Notes: generated by a model from the sequence alone, not told the origin. A stretch of DNA of 64,000 nt from Arthrobacter sp. AFG20 (GCF_002892795.1 NZ_PJMC01000020.1:30721-94720); one strand, 5' to 3'; counted from the first letter of the stretch, positions 1 to 9,318 are shown. Made by a program: numbers and translations.

Positions 1-29
1 GGGGATGCGTCCGGGCTGCGGCGGGCCTG

Positions 30-827
30 ATGGCCAACTCGCCCTCGGGCGAATCCGTCATCCAGCGCGTGGTGAAGATCCTGGATGCCTTTTCGAAGGG
101 CCGGCCGCGGATGTCGCTGAGCGAACTGGTCCGCGCCACGGGCATGTCCAGCAGCACCGCCCACCGGCTGGCCAACGATCTGGTGGACAGCGGGCTGCTG
201 AACCGCGGCGAGGCAGGCGACTACGGCGTCGGCATGAAGATGTGGGAACTGGCATCCCGCAGCAATCCGCTTGAGGAATTCCGACGCCGGGGCCTTCCGT
301 TCCTCGAGGGCGTCCACGCCGCCGTCCGGGAACAGGTTTCGCTCTCCATTCCCGACGTCGGTTCCGGCACCGTGCTGTACCTGGAGCAGCTGGACCGGCA
401 CGGTACCGCCACCAATCTTGCCGCCGTGGCCGGGCGGCTCCTGATCCACAACACGTCGTCCGGCATGGCCATGATGGCGCACATGCCGCGCGACGTGCAG
501 GAACGGTTCCTGGCCGGCCCGCTGGAGAAAACCACGGCGGCCACGGAGACCGACCCGGTGCGCCTGCGTGCCCAGCTCGCCCTGATCCGCGAACGCGGCT
601 ACGTCCGCATGGCGGGCGTCCTGGTGGAAGAAAACACCGCCTACGCCGTCCCCGTCTTTGGCGAGGGCAACACCGTGATCGGAGCGATCGCCGTCGTAAT
701 TCCGACGGCGGACGAGGACCCCAAGGTGGTTCTTCCCGTCCTGGTGGCCGCAGCGCGTGGCCTGTCCCGGATGATGGGCGCTGAGCGCCGTCCGTACGGC
801 ACGCGGCCCTGGCTCCAGGGAACCTGA
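30..827 (+). CDS. IclR-family transcriptional regulator
   Basis: A 265-residue protein of usual IclR length. Residues about 9-70 form the winged helix-turn-helix (SVIQRVVKILDAFSKG, then SLSELVRATGMSSSTAHRLA as the recognition helices). Residues about 85-255 match the IclR effector-binding domain (GTVLYLEQLD, the HNTSSGMAMMAHM block, and the C-terminal VIGAIAVVIP strand). IclR proteins usually sense an aromatic or sugar-acid metabolite and control the adjacent catabolic genes, here most simply the MFS-to-FAD-dehydrogenase run that follows on the same strand. The start at 30 overlaps a TGA at 28-30 (TGATG) that closes another frame open from base 1, so an upstream gene may be translationally coupled to it. 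No clear ribosome binding site is visible and only 29 upstream bases are available, so the start is less sure than the family. Confidence 0.88.
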   Translation: MANSPSGESVIQRVVKILDAFSKGRPRMSLSELVRATGMSSSTAHRLANDLVDSGLLNRGEAGDYGVGMKMWELASRSNPLEEFRRRGLPFLEGVHAAVREQVSLSIPDVGSGTVLYLEQLDRHGTATNLAAVAGRLLIHNTSSGMAMMAHMPRDVQERFLAGPLEKTTAATETDPVRLRAQLALIRERGYVRMAGVLVEENTAYAVPVFGEGNTVIGAIAVVIPTADEDPKVVLPVLVAAARGLSRMMGAERRPYGTRPWLQGT

Positions 828-1018
828 CCCAGGCAAGCGCCCATTTCCATCGGCGTCCAAAGCCAACGTCCCGTTGAACGGGAAGTTCTGCCGCGGCGCT
901 TTTCCCTGCTCCTAATGTTTTCCTCCAGAGCGGCAGTCACCGGACACGGTGCACGCTTACCACTTTGGCCCCACCAACTTCGGTGGCGGCCGCCCTGGAA
1001 ACTCAATGAGGAGAACCT

Positions 1019-2377
1019 ATGGGACACGTCCAGCCCCCAACCCCCGCCGCGGAGACCGCCGTCCTGGAACGCGCGGACAGCCTCCCGGCGAAGACCCCAC
1101 GGAAAGCCGCTCTGGCTTCCTTCCTTGGATCCACGCTGGAGTACTACGACTTCTTCATTTACGGCACGGCAGCAGCGCTGGTCTTCCCGAGGATCTTCTT
1201 CCCCGGCGGAGACCCGGTGGTTGCCCTGCTCGGTGCGATGGCCACGTTCGGCGTCGGTTATCTGGCACGGCCGCTGGGCGGCGTCATCATGAGCCACTTC
1301 GGCGACAGGATCGGCCGCAAGCAGGCGCTGATGATCACGCTGGTGATCATGGGCGTTGCCTCCATCGGCATCGGCTTCCTGCCCACCTATGACCAGATCG
1401 GCTACTGGGCCACGGCGCTCCTGCTGGCGGGCCGTCTGGCGCAGGGATTCTCCGCCGGAGCCGAGGCCGCGGGCGCCTCAACCCTGACCATGGAACACTC
1501 CCCGGAGGGACGCCGCGGCTTCTTCACCAGCTTCGTCATGACCGGCTACGCGTCCGGCATGGTGCTCTCCACGGTCGTGTTCATTCCCCTCGCTGCCCTC
1601 CCCGAGGAGCAACTGCTGGGCTGGGGCTGGCGCGTCCCGTTCTGGCTGTCCGCCGTGGTGCTGCTGGTCGCCTACTGGATCCGCACCCGGCTGGAGGAGC
1701 CGCCCGTGTTCGAAGAGACCGTGGAAGCGAAGACGCCCAAGGGCATCCCGGCCGCTGAGGTGCTGAAAACCCAGTGGCGCGATGTCCTGCGCGTGGCCCT
1801 GGTCATGCTCTTCTCCGTCATGCAGACCACCTTCACCGTGTACGCCCTGGCCTATGCCACCGGCAAGGGCATCGGCCTGGACCGGACCCTGATGCTCACG
1901 GTCAACGCACTCACCATCGGCCTGTCCATGTTCACCATCCCGCTGGCCGGCATCATCTCGGACCGCATCGGCCGCAAGAAGGTGCTCCTGGTGGGCTCCC
2001 TCGGCTGCGCCGTCACCTCGTTCGGTTACTTCTGGGCCATCAGCGAGCACAACGTCGCCCTGATCTTCGTCTTCGGGTTCCTGAACATGTCCGTCTTCTA
2101 CTCCTGCTGGAACGGCGTCTGGACGGTCTTCTTCCCCGAGATGTTCCCGGCACCGGTCCGCTACTCCGGGATGGCCATCGGCAGCCAAGTGGGCCTGATC
2201 CTCACCGGCTTCGCCCCCGCCATCGCCACCCTGCTGGCCCAGCCGGGCCCCGGTGGCTGGATCCCGGTGGCGGTCTTCACCGTGGCCTGCCTGGCTGTCT
2301 CCGCGATCGCCATCGCCACGGCCCGGGAAACCCACAGGACCCCGCTCGAGGAACTTGGCCGGCCGCGCCAGCGCTGA
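1019..2377 (+). CDS. MFS transporter, metabolite:H+ symporter (MHS) type
   Basis: A 452-residue integral membrane protein with about twelve hydrophobic segments. The MHS subfamily signatures are visible: SFLGSTLEYYDFFIYG at the first helix, RPLGGVIMSHFGDRIGRK (the loop 2-3 MFS motif), and a second ISDRIGRKKV copy at the start of the C-terminal half. Relatives (ShiA, KgtP, ProP and aromatic-acid symporters) import small organic acids or zwitterions with protons. A good ribosome binding site (GAGGAG, about 7 bases before ATG) fixes the start. It is the first gene after the IclR regulator (191-bp gap) and precedes the oxidoreductase operon, so it probably imports the substrate of that pathway. 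The substrate cannot be read from the sequence. Confidence 0.9.
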   Translation: MGHVQPPTPAAETAVLERADSLPAKTPRKAALASFLGSTLEYYDFFIYGTAAALVFPRIFFPGGDPVVALLGAMATFGVGYLARPLGGVIMSHFGDRIGRKQALMITLVIMGVASIGIGFLPTYDQIGYWATALLLAGRLAQGFSAGAEAAGASTLTMEHSPEGRRGFFTSFVMTGYASGMVLSTVVFIPLAALPEEQLLGWGWRVPFWLSAVVLLVAYWIRTRLEEPPVFEETVEAKTPKGIPAAEVLKTQWRDVLRVALVMLFSVMQTTFTVYALAYATGKGIGLDRTLMLTVNALTIGLSMFTIPLAGIISDRIGRKKVLLVGSLGCAVTSFGYFWAISEHNVALIFVFGFLNMSVFYSCWNGVWTVFFPEMFPAPVRYSGMAIGSQVGLILTGFAPAIATLLAQPGPGGWIPVAVFTVACLAVSAIAIATARETHRTPLEELGRPRQR

Positions 2378-2379
2378 AT

Positions 2380-2423
2380 TCCCACTGAAACCCGCCCCGT
2401 CTCCCACTGAAACCCGGCCCCGC
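2380..2423. repeat. Two 22-base direct repeat units between genes
   Basis: Just after the MFS stop codon a 22-base unit occurs twice in tandem. The first 15 bases (TCCCACTGAAACCCG) are identical at 2380 and 2402 and the rest is C-rich. It lies in the short gap before the Gfo/Idh gene. It may be a local duplication without function. Confidence 0.6.
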
Positions 2424-2453
2424 CCCGCCCCGCTCAGAATGAAAGTTGGAACC

Positions 2454-3617
2454 ATGACCCCGTCAGCAACCGCCCCCCACACGTACCGAGCCGGAATTGT
2501 GGGCTGCGGCGCCATCTCCCGCAACCACCTCGAGGCGTTCGGCGCCCTGGACAACGTCCAAGTGGTGGGGGTGTGCGACATCGACCTGGACCGGGCACGC
2601 GCCACCGCCCGGGCGTGGGATGTGCCGAATGCGGTGACCACGGTGGACGAGATCCTGGCGCTGGGCGTGGACATCGTGTCTGTCTGCACGCCCCACCCCA
2701 CCCATGAAGAGGTGGTGCTCAAGGCCGCGGCAGCCGGGGTGCACGTGCTGTGCGAAAAGCCGATCGCCACCCGGCTTGACTCGGCGCAGCGCATGGTGGA
2801 GGCGTGCGAGGAGGCCGGGGTGCAGTTCGGAGCACTGTTCCAGCGCCGCTTCTGGCCGGCCGCGCAGCGGATCCGCTCCGCCATCGACGACGGGACGCTG
2901 GGCCGCCCGCTTCTGGCCCAGTGTTCGGTGATGCTGTACCGCGTGCCGGAATACTACAACCGGGACGCGTGGCGCGGCACCTGGCAGAACGACGGCGGCG
3001 GCGTGCTCATGACGCAGGCCATCCACCAGATCGACCTGCTGCAGTGGTACCTCGGCGACGTGGCAGAGGTCTACGGGAAGGTCAACAGCTACCGGCACGG
3101 CGACTACATCGAGGTGGAGGACTCCGCCACCGCCGTCATCACCTTCACCTCCGGCGCCATGGCTACGCTGGAGGCGTCGACGGCGGTGTCCCCCAACCTG
3201 GGCATCCAGCTCCGGATCACGGGCGAAACGGGAGCTTCGGCATCGCTGACGGAGTTCCCCGAGGGCAGCGACGGCCGGCTGGACCTGTGGGCCGTGGGGG
3301 AGAGGATCGCCGTGGAGCCCGTCCATCCCGAGGGCGTGGAGCCGAACGTTGACCTCTCCACCATCAACGGCCAGCTGATTCCGCACCACACCAGCCAGGT
3401 CCGCGACTTCGTGCTGGCGCTGGACGCCGGCACCGAGCCCGCCATCACCGGCAAGGATGCGCTGAAATCGCTGCGGATCCTGCTGGCGGTCTACGAAAGC
3501 GCACGCACCGGAGTTCCCGTCCGCTTCGCTGACGTCGAAGTTCCGGTCCGCGTTCAGGTTCCGGCCGACGTCGTGGTTTCAGCCGAAACCCGTGTTCCGG
3601 CGGAAGCGGCAGGCTAG
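2454..3617 (+). CDS. Gfo/Idh/MocA-family NAD(P)-dependent oxidoreductase
   Basis: A 387-residue protein. The N-terminal Rossmann fold begins at AGIVGCGAISRNHLEAFG, followed by the family EKP motif (CEKPIATRLDSAQRMVEA) with its catalytic Lys, and the C-terminal alpha/beta domain has the conserved GGGVLMTQAIHQIDLLQW stretch that supplies the Asp/His of the active site. Members oxidise or reduce a ring hydroxyl of sugars, inositols or sugar acids with NAD(P). The reading frame is open further upstream, but the ATG at 2454 starts right at the conserved fold and has GAAAG 8 bases before it; the ATG at 2439 has no such site. It is followed after 3 bases by the flavin oxidoreductase gene, so the two are surely co-transcribed. 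The substrate is unknown. Confidence 0.88.
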   Translation: MTPSATAPHTYRAGIVGCGAISRNHLEAFGALDNVQVVGVCDIDLDRARATARAWDVPNAVTTVDEILALGVDIVSVCTPHPTHEEVVLKAAAAGVHVLCEKPIATRLDSAQRMVEACEEAGVQFGALFQRRFWPAAQRIRSAIDDGTLGRPLLAQCSVMLYRVPEYYNRDAWRGTWQNDGGGVLMTQAIHQIDLLQWYLGDVAEVYGKVNSYRHGDYIEVEDSATAVITFTSGAMATLEASTAVSPNLGIQLRITGETGASASLTEFPEGSDGRLDLWAVGERIAVEPVHPEGVEPNVDLSTINGQLIPHHTSQVRDFVLALDAGTEPAITGKDALKSLRILLAVYESARTGVPVRFADVEVPVRVQVPADVVVSAETRVPAEAAG

Positions 3618-3620
3618 GCC

Positions 3621-5741
3621 ATGACGGAGCACAACACCCGCCACGCCGGCCGCCCGCTCACCCTGGGCCGGAACGGCCGCACGCCGCGGACCCTCCACAA
3701 CCGGCTCGCCTCCGCTCCGATGGAACGGAACTACGGGACGACCGATGGGCACATCACGGAGCAGTACATCGACTACCTCGTCACCCGCGCTAGCGCCGGC
3801 CTCGGGCTGGTGACCACCGAAGCCACGTACGTCCGGGCCGACGGCAAGGGCCGCACGCACCAGCTGGGCCTGCACACCGACGCGATGGTTCCCGGGCTGC
3901 GCAGGCTCACCGACGCGCTGCACGCCGAAGGTGCGCTGGCCGCCGTCGAACTTAACCACGGGGGCCGGACCGCGCAGGCGGCGGTGTCCGGCCACAAAAA
4001 CGTGGCACCGTCGCCGGTACCGTGCGACGTGGCTGGCGGCGAAGTGCCGCTGGAACTGACCGCGGGGGAATGCCACGCCCTCGTGGCGTCCTATGGCGCG
4101 GCGGCCCGCCGGGCCGTGGCCGCCGGCTTTGACGTGATCAACATCCACGGCGCCCACGGCTACCTTATCCACCAGTTCATGTCCCCCATCTCCAACCACC
4201 GCACTGACGAGTTCGCCGCGCCGGAGCACTTCCTGAACCTCGTCATCGACGCCGTCCGAACGGCTGCGCCGGACGCCATCGTCGGGGTGCGGGTGTCTGT
4301 CGTCGAGGGCCCGGCGGACGGCATCAGCGCCGCGGAACAGGTGGCCATCATGGCCAAGGCGAACCTGGACCAGCTGGACTTCCTCGACCTGTCAGCAGGC
4401 AGCTACGACGCCGGCGAATGGATCGTGCAGCCCGGCGAATGGAAGCCCGGCCTGCTCCGGGACTACGCCGCGGCGTACCGGCAGTTCGGGCTTCCGCTGG
4501 GAATGGCTGGGAGGCTGAATTCGCCAGCCGTCATCGAGGAGGTCCTCGGCACCGGCGTCTGCGACTTCGTCAGCCTGGCCCGCGCCATCCACGCGGACCC
4601 GGCTTTTGTGGGCGGTGTGCTGCTGGGCGAGCCGTACCGCCCCTGCATCGCCTGCAACGTCTGCATCGATACCCTTGGCCAGGGGCAGGTGACCTGCACC
4701 GTCAACCCTGCGGTCGGGCGCTCGCGGATTCCCCTTCCGACGCCGGGGGTGCGGGCGGGTGCCCGGGTGACCGTGGTGGGTGCCGGGCCCGCGGGCCTCA
4801 CCTCCGCCCGGGAACTTGCCCTGGCAGGTGCGCAGGTCACCGTGCTCGACGACGGCGCCCGGCTTGGCGGGCAGTTCGCCCTCGCCGAACAGATGAAGTC
4901 CGCCCCGGATTTCCACCGGTTCACCGACTGGTCCGCGGCCGAGAATGAACGGTTGGGCATCGACGTCCGCCTGGGCATGCGGGTGGATCCGCGCGACGTG
5001 GGGGCGCTAGCGCGGGAAACCGCCGCCGACGCCGTCGTGCTCGCCACCGGCGGGACCCGCCCCGGGGCAGGCTTCCCCGGCGCGGACCTGCCCGGCGTGG
5101 CCGACGTGCGGGACTGGCTCGCCGCCCACCCCGAGGTGCTGCACCCCGATGGTCCGGCCGGCGGCGACATCCCGGAAGCCGTGACCATCTGGGGTGCGGA
5201 CTCGGTGGCGATGAGCCTGGCCGACACCCTCGCGGACCGCGGCACCGCCGTGCTGCTGGTGGGGCCGCAGGAGGTCCTCGCCCCAGAATCCGGGCGGCGG
5301 GCAAAGATCCTTGCCGTGCCCCGGCTCGAACAGAATCCCCGGGTCCGGATCCGGCTGGGTGCCACGATCGAGGAATACGACGGCGGCCGGATCCGGATCT
5401 CTGTCCCGTCCCGGGACGGGACAGGACGGGACGGGACCGTTTCCGAGTGGCTGGACGCGCCGGGGAGCCTGCTGGTGTCCCGTTCGGTGCTGCCGCTGGA
5501 CGGTTCCGTCCCCGCGGAAGACCGCGAGGCGGGACTGTCCGGCGAGGCAGGTGTGCCCGTGACGTTCGCCGGAACGGTGGTGGACCAGACCCCCGCCATC
5601 GCCTCCGACGCGGTGAAGAGCGGGTACGACGCAGCGCAGCGCATCGCCGCGGCGCTTGCCGCCGGGACCGCGGCATTTACCGAACCCGCAGCTCCCGCCC
5701 CCGAACCTTTCGAACTCAGCATGAACGGAGCAGCATCATGA
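3621..5741 (+). CDS. Fe-S flavin oxidoreductase of the old yellow enzyme / dienoyl-CoA reductase / TMADH type
   Basis: A 706-residue two-part flavoenzyme. Residues 1 to about 330 form an OYE-type FMN TIM barrel (LASAPMERNYGT near the start, VELNHGGRTAQ, and the active-site stretch INIHGAHGYLIHQF). Cysteines at about 342, 345, 348 and 359 (PCIACNVCID then TCTVNP) match the 4Fe-4S ligands of trimethylamine dehydrogenase and FadH. From about residue 375 an NAD(P)/FAD Rossmann domain starts with VTVVGAGPAGLTSA. Relatives reduce conjugated enones or enoyl-CoA, or demethylate amines. The C-terminal tail is Ala/Pro-rich. The gene sits 3 bases after the Gfo/Idh gene and its stop overlaps the next start (ATGA). 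In this operon an enone or cyclic ketone substrate is plausible, but this is inference. Confidence 0.88.
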   Translation: MTEHNTRHAGRPLTLGRNGRTPRTLHNRLASAPMERNYGTTDGHITEQYIDYLVTRASAGLGLVTTEATYVRADGKGRTHQLGLHTDAMVPGLRRLTDALHAEGALAAVELNHGGRTAQAAVSGHKNVAPSPVPCDVAGGEVPLELTAGECHALVASYGAAARRAVAAGFDVINIHGAHGYLIHQFMSPISNHRTDEFAAPEHFLNLVIDAVRTAAPDAIVGVRVSVVEGPADGISAAEQVAIMAKANLDQLDFLDLSAGSYDAGEWIVQPGEWKPGLLRDYAAAYRQFGLPLGMAGRLNSPAVIEEVLGTGVCDFVSLARAIHADPAFVGGVLLGEPYRPCIACNVCIDTLGQGQVTCTVNPAVGRSRIPLPTPGVRAGARVTVVGAGPAGLTSARELALAGAQVTVLDDGARLGGQFALAEQMKSAPDFHRFTDWSAAENERLGIDVRLGMRVDPRDVGALARETAADAVVLATGGTRPGAGFPGADLPGVADVRDWLAAHPEVLHPDGPAGGDIPEAVTIWGADSVAMSLADTLADRGTAVLLVGPQEVLAPESGRRAKILAVPRLEQNPRVRIRLGATIEEYDGGRIRISVPSRDGTGRDGTVSEWLDAPGSLLVSRSVLPLDGSVPAEDREAGLSGEAGVPVTFAGTVVDQTPAIASDAVKSGYDAAQRIAAALAAGTAAFTEPAAPAPEPFELSMNGAAS

Positions 5742-6586
5742 GCGCACCCCGCCGCCCACTGGGCCTGGCCCAGCTGTCCCTCCTCAACACCGCCCCGCCG
5801 CAGCTGGTGGCCGTCGCCGCGGAGGCAGGCTTCGACTTCATTGGTGCGCGCGTCCGCCCCGTCACTTCAGCCGAGCGCCCGTACGACCTGCAGCCGGGTT
5901 CGCCGATGCTGAAGGAGACCCTGGCCCGGATGGCCGACACCGGGGTCACGGTCCGCGACATCGAGTTCCTGCTGCTGGACGGCACCGACCAGCGCGACGC
6001 GTGGCTGGCCATGATGGAGGCGGGGCAGGCCCTCGGCGCGGCATCCCTGACGGTGGCCGCATCCGACCCCGACACCGCACGCCTCGCAGACACCCTGGCG
6101 CGCATGACGGAGGACGGACGCAACTACGGCATCATCCCCACCCTCGAGCCCATCTCCTACCAGGCGGTGCACTCCATCCCGGACGCGGTGGCCCTGGCCC
6201 GCGCCGCGGGCTGCAGCATCGTAGTGGACGCGCTCCACCAGAACCGCTTCGGGGCTGTTCCCGGGTCCGCGCAGTGGCGGGACCTCCAGGCGAACCTTGA
6301 CCTGGTGCCGCTGCTGCAGCTGTGCGACGGTCCCGTGGCGCGTCCGGCCGACCGTGAAGCGCTGGTGACGGAGTCCCGCTCGGAACGCGGTGTTCCGGGC
6401 GGGGGCGGCTTCGACCTGGCGGCACTTGTCAACGCCTTCCCCGCCGATGTTCCGGTGAGCGTCGAGGTGCCGTCGGACAGCACGGTTGCCCGGCTGGGAG
6501 AGCTGGGCTGGGCACGGAAGCTCAAAGCCGCAACCGACGCCGTGCTGCAGGCGGCAGACAACCTCCAGAAAGCAGGAAGCAAATGA
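5738..6586 (+). CDS. Sugar phosphate isomerase/epimerase-like TIM-barrel protein
   Basis: A 282-residue protein of the xylose-isomerase-like TIM-barrel superfamily (AP endonuclease 2 fold). The N-terminus LGLAQLSLLNTAPPQLVAVA and AGFDFIGARVRPVT is typical of the first strands, and IIPTLEPISYQA, SIVVDALHQNRFG and VSVEVPSD look like the metal-ligand strands. Members isomerise, epimerise or dehydrate sugars and cyclic polyols, and some act as C-deglycosidase subunits or dehydroshikimate dehydratases. The ATG at 5738 overlaps the previous stop (ATGA) and its own stop overlaps the next ATG. This tight coupling makes the start reliable, although the frame is open further upstream. It belongs to the same unknown catabolic pathway as its neighbours. 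Confidence 0.85.
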   Translation: MSAPRRPLGLAQLSLLNTAPPQLVAVAAEAGFDFIGARVRPVTSAERPYDLQPGSPMLKETLARMADTGVTVRDIEFLLLDGTDQRDAWLAMMEAGQALGAASLTVAASDPDTARLADTLARMTEDGRNYGIIPTLEPISYQAVHSIPDAVALARAAGCSIVVDALHQNRFGAVPGSAQWRDLQANLDLVPLLQLCDGPVARPADREALVTESRSERGVPGGGGFDLAALVNAFPADVPVSVEVPSDSTVARLGELGWARKLKAATDAVLQAADNLQKAGSK

Positions 6587-7458
6587 GCAGGGAAGCACAG
6601 GCAAGCCAAGCAGTACAGGAAAGCCACACAGTAGAGAAAAGCACGACGGCGGAACTGGCGCCCGGCGTCGTAATTCCCCTGATCGGCCTGGGCACCTGGC
6701 CGATGACCGGCGAGGAGGCCACCGACGCCGTGGCCCGCGCCATCACCAACGGGTACCGGCACATCGATACGGCCGAAAACTACGGCAACGAAGAGGCCGT
6801 GGGGGAGGGGATCCGCCGCAGCGGCATCACCCGCGGGGAGCTGTTCCTCACCACCAAATTCAACAGGCAGTGGCATGGCAGAGCCGGTGTGCGCGAGGCC
6901 TTCGATGCAGCGGCCCGGCGGCTCGGCACCGAGTACCTGGACCTCTTCCTGATCCACTGGCCCAATCCTGCCCAGGGCCGGTTTGTCGAGGCCGCGGAGG
7001 GGCTCACCCGGCTGGCCGAGGAGGGGCTGATCACGTGCTGGGGCGTTTCTAACTTCAAGCCGGCCCATCTGCGGGAACTGCAGGCGGCGGGCCTGGAAAT
7101 ACCCGTCAACCAGGTGCAGATCGATCCCGAACACCAGCAGCTTGACCAGCTGGCTTTCCACCGCGAGCACGGCATCGCCACCGCGGCCTACAGTCCGCTG
7201 GGCCGCAATGGCAGCTTCCTCTCGGCCCCCGCCGTCACCGGTCCCGCCGAGGAATACGGCAAGACGCCGGCGCAGATGGTGCTCCGCTGGCAGGTCCAGT
7301 CCGGCCGGGTGGCCATCCCCAAGTCTGCCGACGACCGGCGGCAGCGCGAAAACCTCGATGTCTTCGGCTTTGCCCTCACGGAGGCGGAAATGGCCGGCAT
7401 CGATGCCCTGGAAACGGGTGCGCCGCCGCGGCTGGACTCGGACGAATTCGGACACTGA
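6583..7458 (+). CDS. Aldo/keto reductase
   Basis: A 291-residue member of the aldo/keto reductase family, closest in pattern to the 2,5-diketo-D-gluconate reductase branch. The catalytic tetrad is complete: Asp62 and Tyr67 in HIDTAENYGNEEAVGEG, Lys92 in LTTKFNRQWHG, and His125 in LFLIHWPNP. The NADPH-binding C-terminal stretch VAIPKSADDRRQRENLDVF is also present. It should reduce a carbonyl to an alcohol, or work in reverse, on a sugar or cyclic ketone of the pathway. The start codon overlaps the stop of the isomerase-like gene (ATGA at 6583-6586). A 20-base gap follows to the FAD dehydrogenase gene. Confidence 0.92.
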   Translation: MSREAQASQAVQESHTVEKSTTAELAPGVVIPLIGLGTWPMTGEEATDAVARAITNGYRHIDTAENYGNEEAVGEGIRRSGITRGELFLTTKFNRQWHGRAGVREAFDAAARRLGTEYLDLFLIHWPNPAQGRFVEAAEGLTRLAEEGLITCWGVSNFKPAHLRELQAAGLEIPVNQVQIDPEHQQLDQLAFHREHGIATAAYSPLGRNGSFLSAPAVTGPAEEYGKTPAQMVLRWQVQSGRVAIPKSADDRRQRENLDVFGFALTEAEMAGIDALETGAPPRLDSDEFGH

Positions 7459-7478
7459 GAGAACCACTGGAGTAAGAG

Positions 7479-9299
7479 ATGACTTTCCCGACTGATTCAA
7501 CAACGCCTTCCGGGGCCGGAGCCGGTGCGCCCGGAGCAAGCCCTGACACCCTAGACTGTGACGTCCTGGTGGTGGGCTCCGGCGCGGGCGGCCTGGCAGC
7601 CGCCGTGACGGCCGCCTACCACGGGCTGAAGGTTGTGGTGGTGGAAAAGGCAGACATGTGCGGCGGTGCCACGGCGTGGTCGGGCGGCTGGGCCTGGGCG
7701 CCGGGCAATCCGCTGGCCAGGGCCGCCGGCGTCAGCGAGGACAAGGAGACCATCCGCACCTACCTGCGCGCTGTCCTGGGGACCGACTACCAGGCCGACA
7801 GGGTGGACGCATTTCTGGAAGCCGTGCCGCACATGGTGGGCTTCTTCCACCAGAGGACGTCACTGCAGTTCGTCCCGGGCGCCAGGATCAACGACATCTA
7901 CGGCGGGCTTCCCGGCGCCGGGACCGGGCACCGCTCGGTTGGGCCCAAGCCCCTGAACGCCCGGCGGATCCGTCCCGAGGTGCGCGCCAAGCTGCGGCAC
8001 CAGCTGTATGAAACCTCGTTCCTGGGAATGGGCATCATGGCCGGACCGGACCTGGCCAAATTCCTGTCCGCCTCCCGGGGCAATCCCCGCGGGCTCCTCC
8101 ATGCAGGCTGGCGCTTCGGCCTGCACATCCTGGATCTGCTGACACACCGCCGCAACATGCAGCTGGTCAACGGCACGGCCCTGACCGGCCGGCTGCTGCA
8201 GTCCGCAGACAGCTTCGGCGTGGACATCCGCGTCTCCACGCCGGCCCGCCGCCTGCTGACCGACGGGGCAGGCAAGGTCACCGGCGCCGTCGTCGGAACC
8301 CCCGAAGGGGAGCTGCAGATCAATGCATCACGCGGCGTGGTCCTGGCCGCCGGCGGCTTCCCGCAGGACCTGGAGCGCCGGAAGGAGCTGTTCCCGCACA
8401 CCCCCACCGGACGTGAACACTGGACGCTGGCGCCTGCCGAAGCCAGCGGCGATGGCATCAGCCTGGGCCAGCAGGCGGGTGCGCGCTTCCGCACCGACGT
8501 GAAATACGCGGCCGCGTGGTGCCCGGTGTCGCTGGTGCCGTACCGCAGCGGACGCACCGGCACGTTTCCGCACATCATGGACCGCGCCAAGCCCGGCAGC
8601 ATCGGCGTCCTGCGGAGCGGCAAGCGGTTCGTCAACGAGGCGAACGGGTACTACGACTACGTGGCGGCAATGCTGGAGGCCACGCCGGCCGGGGAGGAGG
8701 CGGAGGCCTGGCAGATCGCAGATTCCCGCTTTGTGCGCCGTTTCCCGCTGGGCATGGCCAAACCGCTGCCCGTGCCGCTCTTCCCCTACCTGCGCTCCGG
8801 CTACCTGAAGAAAGGCGGCACCCTCGAGGAACTCGCGGAGCGGTGCGGCATCGATCCCGCCGGGCTGAAGGAGACGGTGGAGCGGTTTAACCGGCATGCC
8901 GCCGTCGGCGCAGACCCGGACTTCGGCCGGGGCTCCACGCCCTTCAACCGCTACGGCGGAGACGCATCGGTGAAGCCGAATCCGTCGCTGGGCCCCATCG
9001 AGAAGGGTCCGTTCTATGCCGTGCGCGTGGTGCCGGGCAGCTTTGGCACGTTCGCCGGGCTGGATGTGGACGGCCGCTCGCGGGCCCTGGACGACGGCGG
9101 CCGGCCCATTCCGGGGCTGTACGTCGCCGGCAATGACCAGGCCAGCGTGATGGGCGGGCATTACCCGGCCGGCGGCATCAACCTCGGCCCGGCTCTGGCG
9201 TTCGGGTATGTCGCGGGCCGCGACCTGGCCGGCGCCGTGGAGTACGAGGACGACGGGACCGTGCCCGCGGACTCCGGGGCCGGGGTTGGGGCAGCCTGA
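7479..9299 (+). CDS. FAD-dependent dehydrogenase, fumarate reductase / 3-ketosteroid dehydrogenase type
   Basis: A 606-residue flavoprotein. It has an N-terminal FAD dinucleotide fold (DVLVVGSGAGGLAAAVTAA, then VVVEKADMCGGATAWSGG) and the family's C-terminal FAD block (IPGLYVAGNDQASVMGGHYPAGGINLGPALAFGYVAGRD, here quoted in parts: VAGNDQASVMGG and PAGGINLGPALAFG). Relatives are the flavin subunit of fumarate reductase, KstD and similar enzymes that introduce or reduce a C=C bond next to a ketone. No signal peptide or haem motif is visible, so it should be cytoplasmic. It is the last gene of the operon (20 bases after the aldo/keto reductase, GGAG before the ATG). Together with the OYE-like enzyme it suggests desaturation and reduction of a carbonyl ring. 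Confidence 0.88.
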   Translation: MTFPTDSTTPSGAGAGAPGASPDTLDCDVLVVGSGAGGLAAAVTAAYHGLKVVVVEKADMCGGATAWSGGWAWAPGNPLARAAGVSEDKETIRTYLRAVLGTDYQADRVDAFLEAVPHMVGFFHQRTSLQFVPGARINDIYGGLPGAGTGHRSVGPKPLNARRIRPEVRAKLRHQLYETSFLGMGIMAGPDLAKFLSASRGNPRGLLHAGWRFGLHILDLLTHRRNMQLVNGTALTGRLLQSADSFGVDIRVSTPARRLLTDGAGKVTGAVVGTPEGELQINASRGVVLAAGGFPQDLERRKELFPHTPTGREHWTLAPAEASGDGISLGQQAGARFRTDVKYAAAWCPVSLVPYRSGRTGTFPHIMDRAKPGSIGVLRSGKRFVNEANGYYDYVAAMLEATPAGEEAEAWQIADSRFVRRFPLGMAKPLPVPLFPYLRSGYLKKGGTLEELAERCGIDPAGLKETVERFNRHAAVGADPDFGRGSTPFNRYGGDASVKPNPSLGPIEKGPFYAVRVVPGSFGTFAGLDVDGRSRALDDGGRPIPGLYVAGNDQASVMGGHYPAGGINLGPALAFGYVAGRDLAGAVEYEDDGTVPADSGAGVGAA

Positions 9300-9318
9300 G
9301 CGGGGACAGGACAGCCCA

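Noticed and set aside
1478..2884. Long open frame of 468 codons on the minus strand over the MFS and Gfo/Idh genes
   Set aside because: It lies opposite two clear genes with conserved motifs, is rich in Gly, Arg, His and Asp as expected for antisense of high-GC code, and shows no family pattern.
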